The notes under the pieces were generated by a model. It made no database searches. It saw nothing but the letters and a program-made list of their open reading frames with translations, and was not told where the DNA came from. This document shows, piece after piece, positions 33,781 through 44,604 of a stretch of DNA of 64,000 nt. Location: positions 26,025,622 through 26,089,621 of the forward strand of contig NC_065884.2 in NCBI RefSeq assembly GCF_932274485.2, given 5' to 3'. Made by a program: the position numbers and the translations under genes. The DNA comes from Patella vulgata (lineage: Eukaryota > Mollusca > Gastropoda > Patellidae). Within the stretch, counting starts at the first letter, position 1. The number at the start of each line of letters is the position of its first letter.

Positions 33781-33837
33781 TTAGCTAGTGTTAGTTGTAT
33801 TTTACGTCCGCTTCCACCGAGGTGATATCGCAGACAA
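33781..33837 (-). mobile_element. SINE family C, truncated copy at the same target
   Basis: Carries only the family C tail (TTTTACGTCCGCTTCCACCG, GGTGATATCGCAGAC). It is followed at 33838-33849 by CCGATTATGAAC, a third copy of the end of the target repeat that flanks the neighbouring SINE. Confidence 0.8.
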
Positions 33838-33849
33838 CCGATTATGAAC

Positions 33850-34805
33850 TGATGATTTTAGCCTTATATAGCTAGTCTTTTCTCTCTATAAAAAAAAAAA
33901 AAAAAGAAAAAAAGAAGGGTTTCAATATCTTGACATTGAATAGAAAATGAAAGGAACAAAAAAGAATTACAATATCTTACATGCATCATAACTTAATAAA
34001 TAAAACAGTGGAATATGTTTGAATTTTATGGTTGCATTCAAATATAAATTTTAGCAAATAGAAGTTGAGGAAACTCTAGATTTGAAATAATATAGTGAAT
34101 CTTGAGCCAAGGGAGAGAACCTTCAAAGATATCTGGAAACACACCACAACATTTTCTTTATTGACTTTACGTCAAATGCATATTATGTCTTGCTTTAAAC
34201 AATCCTTGTAGGAGTACGAATATGTTGCGAGTTATTTATAGATTTAAAGATCTTGAATTTTTGCTGACATGAGTTGATCAATATTAGAGAGCACATGACG
34301 CCACGGTGATTATGTACACTTCACTTATTATTGAAATGATCCGATATATTACCGTTGACGTGTCACACTCAAAAATACTTTTCAATTTTATATTCCATGC
34401 ATAATATATTGTACAGACGCCCAAAATGTTCGAAATAGCAAGTTATGTGAAAATAACAATAGGTTTTTAGAGCATTCGCAAAAATAGAAATGACATCTAT
34501 TTTTATTTGTACTCACTAGAATAGTTAGGACCCAGTCCACGTTCTCCTATCTCGCGGATATGAAATCGACCTTCTATAACGTCAATGGATCTTTTTTGTG
34601 GCATAAAATCCTCAAAAAAGGGGGTATGGGTGGAACAAGTATTTAATATTTTTAGCTAACAAGTCCCCTCGCCATGTACATAAAGCCGCATCACTAATAA
34701 TCGAAAAACTAGGATATATCCATCCCCAAACCACTTATTTGTCAAATATATCCCTTCTTCTAAGAAATTGGCATAATTCCATTTTTTAATTACTCAAAAG
34801 AAATA
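33850..34805. other. Non-coding stretch
   Basis: An A-rich run (33887-33915) and AT-rich DNA. No frame above 60 codons with sense, no repeat copy recognised. Confidence 0.5.
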
Positions 34806-34811
34806 CAAACG

Positions 34812-34850
34812 AATGGGGTTTAAATTCCTACATCTCTGCACCGTTTAACA
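34812..34850 (-). mobile_element. SINE family A tail fragment
   Basis: GAATGGGGTTTAAATTCCTAC and CTCTGCACCG match the tail end of family A. Confidence 0.5.
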
Positions 34851-34932
34851 TTTCTAGAGATATCAAACCCAGTATGACATGTAATTACAATATTTGACAT
34901 GTGTCAAAGAAGATCCCAGTTTTTAAAAGATA

Positions 34933-35178
34933 GCGGGGTTGGGTGGCCGAATGGTTAACGCGTGTCCGGTGCATTATAAGGTCTGTCATTGAGTCAAGTG
35001 GCGTGGTTTCGATTCCCCGTTTGTACGTGACAAGTAGGGTCGCCTGTGCAACCTCATGGGCTTACTCCGGTTTTCTCCCACTGCTAATGACCCCTACGCA
35101 CAGGCGAAATATTGAAAGAAAACTGAACCATGTGTTAGTTCCGAAATGACAGTAAACCCCATATTTCTTTCCCATATC
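34933..35178 (+). mobile_element. SINE family B, full-length with target duplication
   Basis: Head GGTGGCCGAATGGTTAACGC and B box GGTTTCGATTCCCCG are intact. The tail reads GACAGTAAACCCCATATTTC. Flanked by TTTAAAAGATA (34922-34932 and 35179-35189). Confidence 0.93.
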
Positions 35179-35189
35179 TTTAAAAGATA

Positions 35190-36540
35190 TGTGATTTTAT
35201 TTTACAATGTCATATGTTTTATTTAATATTAATCTGTATTTTAGAAATACATGTATCTAATGTCTCACACATAGATCACTATGGTCGGGCGAAGTTCTGT
35301 TAAATTTAGTTATAAACCGAGTAATTTTATGTAAATGTACATCGCCTGACACTTTAAAAGTCACCCTTCTTGAGCAAACATTAAACTTGGAATAAGCAGA
35401 CCGCAGTTATTTTTTTTTAATGAAGACTGTTCCGCGTGTAACAACAAATTGACCATTTTATGAGTTCCAAACATCCAACCAATTAGTGGGCTTACAAAAT
35501 CAGAGATTTAAAAGAAAAACGTGAAGAGATTTAAAAGAAAAACGTGAAAACGTGACAATTTTCTGTAAAGTGAAAGTAGCATTTGGTAAATCTCACGTAC
35601 TTACTAGGTATTGATAAAAGGATATGTGTCCGATAACGTTACATCCACTTTCAGTTTGGATTGGATTAACATTTATTGGGTTCAAGATCGGTCCCTACCA
35701 TTTCGTGATACATTCCAATCGACTATATGAAGTCAACCTCTAACTGTAATGAGAGAGTTTATACGTGTTATTATATTAGATTAAGTATGGAATGTGGTCT
35801 CTGTAACAATCATTACCTAAACAAAAGGTGGTAGCTTTCAAATTCAAGTTTTATTGACTTCAACATGCGAAACGAGTATAAGCTCAACATTTTCTCTACA
35901 TGTTGAACAATTAATGAACAACGTAAACCCGAGGCAAGATGAAAATATGTTATTATCTGCCCTGATAGTTATACCATAAAACCAATAAGCTATAACGTTT
36001 ACAAAGGCACGCATGTTAATTTCTGGATCTCGATATGTAAAACATCCAGGGGTACTTTCACCACACCATGTGCACCACAATCCCAAATTTGGAGTCACAC
36101 TTGAAAGGGCACGAAGAGAATCTTATAAAATGATGGTATCACCGATTAATCCAGTGAACAATTCGAGAGGAATGTGTGTCTACTATGTAATTCTCTGTGA
36201 GTGTATATTCTTAGTGTGTCAATCCTTCAGCTGCCATGAATGTCGGGAAACACTCGCCAAAACGATTGTGTAATCTGTATTCGGTGCATTCCCGCAGTTT
36301 GGCACAAGGTTATGTTTATATTGATATACTGATCTGTTGTCATTTATATTAAGTGTCATTTGTATTATGTGCGTGTGTTTCCATTCGAATCTGCTCAGTT
36401 TTTTTTTTACTTTATGCGACTTTACATTTTTTGCTTGGACTCTTGATTTCTAGATTTAGCTTATGTGAAACTGCATGTGGTATTATTATACTGCGTGGTC
36501 GGATGTTAAGCGCGTCATACCACCCCTAGCTAAACAAAAG
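35190..36540. other. Non-coding stretch with a 24-bp tandem pair
   Basis: GAGATTTAAAAGAAAAACGT occurs twice in tandem at about 35501-35548. Frames at 35844-36273 on both strands overlap each other and look like chance. Confidence 0.5.
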
Positions 36541-38576
36541 TCCAATCACTAACTGCTGAGATATGTCAGCTAAATGGGGTTTTTTTTTACGGCCGTGACT
36601 GAATAATTCAGGTGATATATGCCATCCTTGGTGAACCCCACTGACTTTTATTATTATAGTTATTATATAACATTTATTGTTATGATTGTTAGGTGTGATA
36701 GACAGAACATCTGAATGAAGAATGGAAACAAGAGGATGATAATGAAAGCCACGCTATATGATAAACTGTTACCTGCAATATAGGTGAATTTTAATTACAT
36801 ATAAAACCCATTCGAAGTCGTGATCAGATCAATTCAGCAATATTATTCTATAAATTGAGAAAATGGGGATAATGGTATTCAGTAAATGAACTGAAATAAT
36901 TGCACAATTCTATGGAATGCAATTACTGTTTATTAAAAAAGCGCCGTTTCTTCTAGGCTCCTCTGGCCTTTTTCAAGCCGAAATGTCGCCCAGTAATATA
37001 CAGATGCCAGGATTCAGCTTATTTGTACGTAATCCACCGGGTAGTCGAGTGCGACAAATTATCGATTACTTGTTTTACTCTGCATGTCTGTCTGAACAAC
37101 AATATAAATACTTCAATTTTACTTCAAAAACGGAAAAAATTTAAAATAATTACTGAAAGCGAGTTTGTGTTAACCGTTCTGGTTTGCTGTTTTATATCTT
37201 CGCAATTTCATAAAATACAGTATGTCGTATACAAAATAACTTCCAATATCACCCCAATCTCAGTGACTTCTGTTTCCGTTCCATTACAAACCATCCAATT
37301 GCTGGTCTATCATATTATTTAGAAACCTATTTTAACTATTGCAGCTGTTATCAGTTCTAGACATTTCATCAATTAGTTATCAATTAAAAATTGCCATCAA
37401 TTTGAGTTTACTACATAAAGTTCAGAATACTTACACAATAAATAGAGATTAAACCCCAGACACCATAATTAAATTGAGAAGAAATCGATACAGTGCATCT
37501 CATCTGCGTCTTGGCGGAAAGAAATGTGAGAAATTTCGTAATCTTAATGTTTTATGTGAAAATTACACCTAACAGCTGCTAATCGGTAGCAAAATAATTA
37601 TGGATTGCACGAAAACAAATGTTTAGTAATCGTAACCCTAAATTTTTATGAGCAATGACAGTCGCGCACTTACAGGAAACTGGGCTAACGACATGGATGT
37701 CCCGAGTTCGAATCAAGTGCATGCCGAGAAATGTTTTCGGTATTCATTATGGTCGGTTCACACTTACCAAGTGTACGCCATGTGGGACCCGACAATATAG
37801 TCAATCAGATGTCCCGAAACCTCTTTTTCCTAAAGCATTAAAATTTTCCTTTACAGCTGAAAGTTAATTGAAGACCTGTAATATATATACCTTTATACAT
37901 TGTGCACTCAACAACAGAAAATATGTTAAGTTATCTAAACTAAAAATTAGCGTAATATTGGAACATTAAACCCCGATTTCAAATTATACTCGATTATAAT
38001 AATAATTAGCCAAGATAACTTAATTCGTGTGCTATATTTTTGAATGTGACCTATCATATCAAAACACTCAAAACACTAAATGTTTCACTCCATTCCGAAC
38101 GATCCTGTCCCTTTAAATACGATGGTTCCTGTCCTCGCCGTCTATCAGAAGTACCAATATTGGTATCTGTAGATCCTGGTTGCTATGTTCATTTGATCAT
38201 ACAGAACTTACTAGGTTATACAGCATGCAGTGTCAATATCTTCGATTTTCTATTCAAACAAACCTAATACACTATCTAAATATCTGAACCTTGACCATAA
38301 AAACTGGATTGAATAGACCCGGAAGCGTAACTGAACCAGCACAACAACCTTATCAGACTAATAATAAATATATGATCGACAACTAGCTACATTCTCAACT
38401 GTTAGTTTTACAATTAACATCATCATCACCAGCACCACCATTATCGACATGAGAGATACCACGTCATTCATGTATTTTGCCTTTTAAAAAAAATGACACT
38501 TTTCTGCACAAATGATAGCACGTCTGATCCATTTGTAATGTTCATATAGCAAACAATTGATGCTGTACTTAATAAA
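36541..38576. other. Non-coding stretch
   Basis: Several chance frames of 70-100 codons (36917-37322, 37655-37867, 38040-38267) with no domain, no exon phase and no splice support. A GAGTTCGAATCAA phrase at 37708 resembles a B box but has no convincing A box partner. Confidence 0.45.
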
Positions 38577-38860
38577 ATGGAAATGAAATAGGATTTAAAG
38601 TCCTACAGTTCTGCATCGACTGGGTTAAAGAGGACAGGCATATGTCATAGTGTCTTCTATACCCAGACGCCACTGATAGTGATAAGATAACCTCCGTCCT
38701 GCACCACTGGCAAACTTCGCCTAGCACCGCTGACATGGAGGGCGGGGAGGGGGGGCACGCCGGATAAATATCGATGAACTTTTTCGGCCAACAACAGGGT
38801 CGAAAACGGGACCTCCGGGTTACCGAGCCAACTTCTTATTCACTGAGCCACCGAGGCTCT
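38577..38860 (-). mobile_element. SINE family A, rearranged copy
   Basis: Tail GAAATGAAATAGGATTTAAA and head complement CACTGAGCCACCGAGGCTC are present. The middle is short, and a G-rich insert (GGAGGGCGGGGAGGGGGG) replaces part of the body. Relatively old. Confidence 0.8.
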
Positions 38861-39172
38861 CAACAAGAAATAGATGTACATAAGTACATGTAGATGTAGA
38901 ATCAATACTGTAGAGGTGGACTTATATTCAACAGATATAGGACAGCAGTACTATACCAGGTTAGTGACCAAATTATTTAATCAAGTCTGGGTTCTGATTT
39001 ACAGATAACGAACAAGTCACGACGAATTAATAACGTTAGGTAGTTTTCTGATCGGTCCAGATCTGTCACTCATCTGACCATCACGGTGAATAGTGCCCCC
39101 ACCCCTTCTCTTGTTAATTAAAGATAGCAAATCTTGTCAAAATGTTACGATAGTGTTAGTATATGCGTCTAG

Positions 39173-39335
39173 ATTACCAAAACATTAGGGTTAGATTTAG
39201 GGTAGGGTTAGCAGTCAAAAATATTCCCAGATTGTGCCAATATATCCCCATTCCATTACCAAAACATTAGGGTTAGATTTAGGGTAGGGTTAGCAGTCAA
39301 AAATATTCCCAGATTGTGCCAATATATCCCCATTC
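39173..39335 (+). repeat. Perfect 82-bp tandem duplication with telomere-like core
   Basis: ATTACCAAAACATTAGGGTT starts both units (39173 and 39255). They appear identical, so the duplication is recent. Each unit holds TTAGGGTTAGATTTAGGGTA, close to the animal telomere repeat TTAGGG. Confidence 0.92.
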
Positions 39336-40502
39336 TAATATATCTTCCATTTAGAAACTCTAAGAATAAGTGAATGTGTTATAATCAGCTTGACTCAGAC
39401 AGGGAGTTACTCTGCGCAACATCACATGATCACACACATGTATTATCCAGGTATTATATCCAGACCAAAGGTCTTTACAAATAAGAAACATTCGCGGAAA
39501 CACACAAAATTTTTTTAAAAAATGGTTGAAAATTTAGCAATTCCGGTTTATAATTTCCAGATTTGCATATTTAGTCCATATGGACTATTTATAGCAATCC
39601 TCCCTTTTCTCACCTTTCGGATGGTCATTGTTTGTTGATTTTTTTATACATGGATTAGAAGCGGAAGAATAACAGAATTTCAGTGGTCAACCTCATACAA
39701 AATTTGGAGCAGATACGTGGTCATTTGAAGCCCGGTTTGTATTAAAATGTGTGAAAAAGTTGGTGTCGGGTGAAAAGACCAGAATTAACATTGAAGTCAA
39801 TGGAAAAATTAATGATGGTCTGCCTCCCTATCGCCTATCAAACATAGGTGTATACAAACAATCAAATTTAACTATTTTTTTGTCTATTGATCAGCTGTTA
39901 TTGTTCTTTTATGACAATTACATATACAAATTGATCAAGTGGATGCCACTAATACAAGTATGTATTGCAATATTATAATCCTCATGACAACGAACGCCCA
40001 TGAGGTTTTACGCGCATCAAAAGATGGAGAAAACTTGTTCTATTTTGAAATACGACTAACCGACAAAGACATTTTCTATAGAAAATATTGACCCACAAAC
40101 AAATACAGATGTGTTTGAGGTCAAACCAATCACTGGATGAGTGCAGAAAACACTCAATGACGTCATCCTCGTCTACTACACATGCTTCTCGGGTGTAAAA
40201 ATATTGACAAAAATTTGATCAACGTGTTTCTTTCTATATTGATTGAAGATGCGTGTTTTTCTACTTACGGTGCAGTGTGTTCAATTCTTATACATGCAAG
40301 TCAAAGAAATCTCAGGTGCCTATAACTTGTTTCCAAAATTCAAACGCAACATATCTGATACCAACCATTTGCATTGATTTGCCGAATATTAATGTAAATA
40401 GTAACCTATATGTTTAAAATTATGAATTTCGAGTATTTAATATAAATAGTGACCTTTTTCGTGAGTTTACTAACATAGGTTGCCAGGAAGCTATGGTATC
40501 CG
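39336..40502. other. Non-coding stretch
   Basis: Nothing recognised; the frame at 39751-39978 has no domain signal. Confidence 0.45.
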
Positions 40503-40512
40503 ACATTATAAA

Positions 40513-40668
40513 AAGAGAAAGAGAAATGGGGTTTGACGTCCACTCGACTAAAACAAGGTCATTTCGAAACTAACATATGATTTAATTTTATTTCAATAAT
40601 TCGCTTGCGCGTAGGGATCTTTAGCAGTCGGAGGACCCGAAGAAAACCCACGAGGTTGGACAGGCGAC
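40513..40668 (-). mobile_element. SINE family B, head-truncated, with target duplication
   Basis: Reads from the tail complement GAAATGGGGTTTGACGTCC to CACGAGGTTGGACAGGCGAC, where the tRNA-like head should begin. Flanked by ACATTATAAA (40503-40512 and 40669-40678). Its tail is followed by GAGAAAGAGA, the (CT)n complement. Confidence 0.9.
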
Positions 40669-41328
40669 ACATTATAAAGAGCTTGTGAAATTGTGATTTT
40701 CTAGTATGATAACAAGACAAATCTGTATACCGTAAAAAAAATCATTTTAACACTGATAAGATTCTGGGACCTAACTGATTTAACATCAAAAATCTTTATA
40801 TTCCGTAGAGTGTATCATTTGTTACGTCTGAAATAGTAAACTAAATTCCATGAGTTGTGAAATAGGAAACTATATTATATTCCATAAACTGTGGAGTATT
40901 TAATATAATTCGCTTCTGATTTTTTTACCGTTTCATATACTATTCTCACATAATATATTCAAGTGTTGACTATTCATATCGTATTTTATACAATGTGTGA
41001 TTACTTCCAGTACGTGCCAGGGGCGGATCCAGGAATTTTTGCAGGAGGGAGGTGGGGTTGCAATGTTCCTGTTAAGGAAATTTGACAGTTGACATTTGCA
41101 TGATTTTATCATCATCTCCAACTTACGTAGACATCCAATTCTTATTTTATTATGAATTAATAGGATCACATTGTGATTCAATTTCATTGGTGCAAAGTAC
41201 ATTGTGATATCACATATCTATATCATTATCTCGCTCTTTGAATGTCCATCCTATCCAACCATCTGATGATAAAGGTTAAAACACACGACCGTGACACTTT
41301 TCTCATAAAGTGTCGTTTTATATATATA

Positions 41329-42538
41329 CTCAGCCAAATTAAAAACTTGACACTGATGAATTTCAACAAATTTTTTTTTCTGGTAAGTCAAATAAATTTT
41401 AAAGTGTTTCTAACGATAGTAAGTAGTAAGAAGCCTTTAATTTCATAAAATTGTAAATTCACTTGGATCACGTGACTGTTGAGCCTATAAAGATGAAAAA
41501 CCTGAAAAACACGTGCAAACACAAACTCGATAGGTCAATCGATGCAAGTTTGCTTAAACTGAACACGCACACGTAACTTGAACTGGAAAAACAAATTAAA
41601 ATTGTTATTTTCATCTTTGATAGAAAATGCCGCGCCTTTCAAATGTAGAACGTCTACGTGCTATAGGTAGGCTCTATGCTGGTAAGCCTGTGGTCACTGT
41701 TGCAAGAGCCTTTAATTGTTCACGCCAGACAATAATTAATCTTAGAATGAGAGTGCTTCAAACTGGAACTATTGCCGACCGCCCAAGGGCGGGAGCGCCA
41801 CGTGTGACGTCACTCCAGGAAGATCAAGCAATACGATTACGTCATCTTAGAAACAGGTTTGTCACTTCAACCTCCACAAGTAGAGATATTTTAGGTGGAA
41901 GGGTAACTGCACAAACTGTTCGAAATCGGTTGCAGGCTGCTGGTCTTCGAGCTCGGAGGCCCTATAATGGACCAATATTGACACCTCTTCATCGCCGTAA
42001 CCGACTTGTGTGGTCCACAAGACACATAAGATTTACTCAAAGACAGTGGAATTCGGTTGTCTTTAGTGACGAATCTCGATTCACTTTGAGATTTGCCGAT
42101 GGCAGGGTCCGAGTGTACCGCAGACGAGGTGAACGTTACGCTCAAGTATGCGTCAGAGAAGTTGACCGATTTGGTGACGTTGCAGGACCTTCAACATGCT
42201 CTTGCTGAGCAGTTGCGACGTCTTCCTCGGGTAATGTTTACTAATGTTCTGAGATCCATGAGAAGACGTTGTGTGGCAGTACGAGACGCTAGAGGAGGCC
42301 ACAACCGTTACTAAACACTTTATTCCGATTGTTCTCCAAGTCTGTGAATTTCATTTTGGGGGGTACTGTGACATCACGAACGTTATCAATGTCAAGGACT
42401 TTCGGCGAGACGTATTCTTGCTTTCTGTTGATGTCAAGGTCGTCTGTGCACAACATAACACTAAAATAGTTGCTTTAAACCAAATTTAAAAAATCTAGTC
42501 CCAAAAATCCAGAGTGTCAAGTTTTTAATTTGGCTGAG
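41329..42538 (+). mobile_element. Tc1/mariner-type DNA transposon
   Basis: Perfect 26-bp inverted ends starting CTCAGCCAAATTAAAAACTT (41329-41354 and 42513-42538), flanked by TA on both sides, as the family requires. It holds one transposase gene with an internal deletion. At 1,210 bp it is about 350-400 bp shorter than typical members, matching the missing catalytic part. Confidence 0.95.
41627..42314 (+). pseudogene. Tc1-type transposase, catalytic core deleted
   Basis: The N-terminus MPRLSNVERLRAIGRLYAG with the SRQTIINLR helix-turn-helix and the RPRAGAPR hook-like motif is intact. So is the first catalytic block (VVFSDESRF). After VREVDRFGD (about 42,170) the frame jumps by one base to VTLQDLQHALAEQLRRLP and ends MRRRCVAVRDARGGHNRY with TAA at 42312-42314. 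The blocks with the second and third acidic residues (normally QQDNARPH and SPDLNPIEH) are absent, about 120 residues. It cannot be active. Confidence 0.92.
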
Positions 42539-43100
42539 TATATATATATTATGTATAGCTGAGTGAGGGGGGGGGGCTCTCCCAACCCCCTCTGGATGCG
42601 CCCCTGCGTGCACATGGCTTAACACAATATTAGGAAATAAAAAACATTTTATGGAAAACAACCCGGGGTTAAATAATAAATAATGAATGCGTTATCACAA
42701 CACGTTTTACTTGGTAATTGTTACGAAACAAACCAGTCCTATTAAATTCTAACAGGCGCCAAATATGATTTTGGTTCATCTTCGTACGAGAGTACAATAT
42801 ATACCCTTTGCTTTCGTTGTACGGATTTCTATCGCTAGTAAATTGTGTAATATTCGTATACAAACTAACATTTAATTTTGGCCATACATACCATTTTAAC
42901 GTAGACAGGGTTACAAAAGTGGAAAGGAGAGACACTTATACAGTTGAAGTTCAGTATCATGAACTCGGTATACTCGAAGACAGGGGTTAATTTGAGGACC
43001 CGTATTTATCTGATATAGTACCTTGTCGTCATACAATCGTTAAAATGTAACGATTTACATATTTATATCATACAGTTTTATAGGGCATATTCATTTATTT

Positions 43101-43864
43101 TTATACGCCCACATTTTCATGTGGTTGATTATGCCGTCGCCCCTGTCCGTCCGTCCGGACGTCCGTCCGTCCGTCCGTCCGTCCACAATTGACTCTCTAC
43201 AGGTCACAATTCTTATCCGATTTTGACGAAACTTGAAATATAGGTTTATCCCCAAAAGATCTCGGCTGCTTTCGATATTGGCATGTATCGGATCGAAACT
43301 TCATGGATTATGGCCCCTGATTGTACGAAAAATCGCGTTTTTAGCTTGTGGACCCTATAGCGGTCACAATTTTTATCCGATTTTGTTGAAACTTGAAATG
43401 TAAGTTTATAACCCAAAGATCTCGGTTCCTTTCGATATTCGCGCACCTGATTGTACGAAAAATCGCTTTTTTAGCTTGTGGACCCTATAGAGGTCATAAT
43501 TTTTATCCGATTTAAAAAACCGTATTATTATATCACCGTTAAACCCTAAGGACGGCTGAGTTCGAATTTCGTGAAAATCGGCCCAAAACTGACAGACAAA
43601 ATGGCCGCCCTTCGTTCTCAAATAGCGTAAAAATATGGTATATCAAGGCTGTGAACCCTATAGAGGTCACAATTTTAATTCGATTTTGTTGAATTTGAAA
43701 TGTAAGTTCATAACACAAAGATCTCGGTTCCTTTCGATATTTGCGCATATCGAATTGTAATTTCCTGAATTATGGCCCTTGATTGTAGGAAAAATCACTT
43801 TCTTTTTAGCTTGTTCTCTATCCATCTCTCGAAAATGTGGGCGTATCCTGCCTGGCAGCCGCTG
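43101..43864. repeat. Array-like repeat with inverted ends, copy 2
   Basis: Starts TACGCCCACATTTTC (43104-43118) and has the exact complement at 43831-43845, followed by CTGGCAGCCGCTG, also shared with copy 1 at 15,681-15,694. Inside: a (GTCC)n run (43141-43183) and about four units with GTGGACCCTATAGAGGTCAC and TATCCGATTTTGTTGAAAC. No coding frame. Confidence 0.8.
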
Positions 43865-44600
43865 ATTTATATAATTATGTAAGTAGATTAGTAAAAGCTT
43901 TTATAATAGACTTTGAATTTCGCTTTAACACAGCCCATTGTGAATAAACACGAAAGTGTTATTGTAAAAGCCAATTTCCGTATCGTGCAACAGACTAATA
44001 AACAATTCATTATAGGGATAATCCACATGTCTGATATATTTCACTGATTAGAATTCTTCAAAAACAACATGTAAACCCCAGGGTAATATCATTTTATAAT
44101 AAATAATTTATACCTTTGTTTTAGGTAGAATGAAAGCTAAACAAGAAAAGGGTGACCTATTCGAAATAAAAGGAACAGAAAATAAAAAAAAACTCATTAA
44201 AACAAAACGGTTCACCGTGCACAATATTATTCTCAGCTATCTTTGACTTTTTTCTTATCTTAATTTTTTTGTGCATGTTTAACAATAAAAACTGTTGGGA
44301 TCTATCTTCATTTCATATATCTTTCATATACTTACACTATACAGCAACTAACATCAAAGAATGCCGACTGTGTAGCTGGTGCGTACTGTAGTGATGAATA
44401 TTATGTTTTAATTAGCTGATGAAGGATCGGAACATTACAAAGTTGTTATTATACAACTAAAATCCCACATGTAATCCTATTTCTCTTTGTGCTGTGCAAT
44501 CCCCTCTAAAATATATATAAAAGAATCATGGCTTTGTGTGTTTCCTTGTCCCACTTGACAATAATGTTTCAAGCGAAACAATTTGAGAGGGCAGGGGAGT
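43865..44600. other. Non-coding stretch
   Basis: AT-rich, no recognised repeat until the duplicated block at about 44,605. Confidence 0.45.
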
Positions 44601-44604
44601 GGGG

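Larger units (their letters stand above)
41018..42606. mobile_element. Non-autonomous TIR element hosting a Tc1 insertion
   Basis: The left end CAGGGGCGGATCC and the complement of the right end, CAGGGGCGCATCC, match at 12 of 13 positions. A 5-bp CGTGC flanks both sides (41013-41017 and 42607-42611). CAGGGGCGGAT-type ends are common in hAT-like non-autonomous elements; a 5-bp duplication is shorter than the usual 8. Without the Tc1 element it is about 377 bp. Confidence 0.6.

Noticed and set aside
34943-35149. Frame of 68 codons, and similar ones at 5533, 48827, 52157, 53123, 53433 and 63113
   Set aside because: All lie inside SINE copies; these are not genes.
36600-36650. Shared phrase GCCATCC-x-TGGTGAACC with 7788-7810
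   Set aside because: Too short and with unlike flanks; could be chance or a very old repeat.
37655-37867. Possible tRNA-derived repeat or gene with GAGTTCGAATC
   Set aside because: No convincing A box, no second copy and no tail; the 70-codon frame has no domain.
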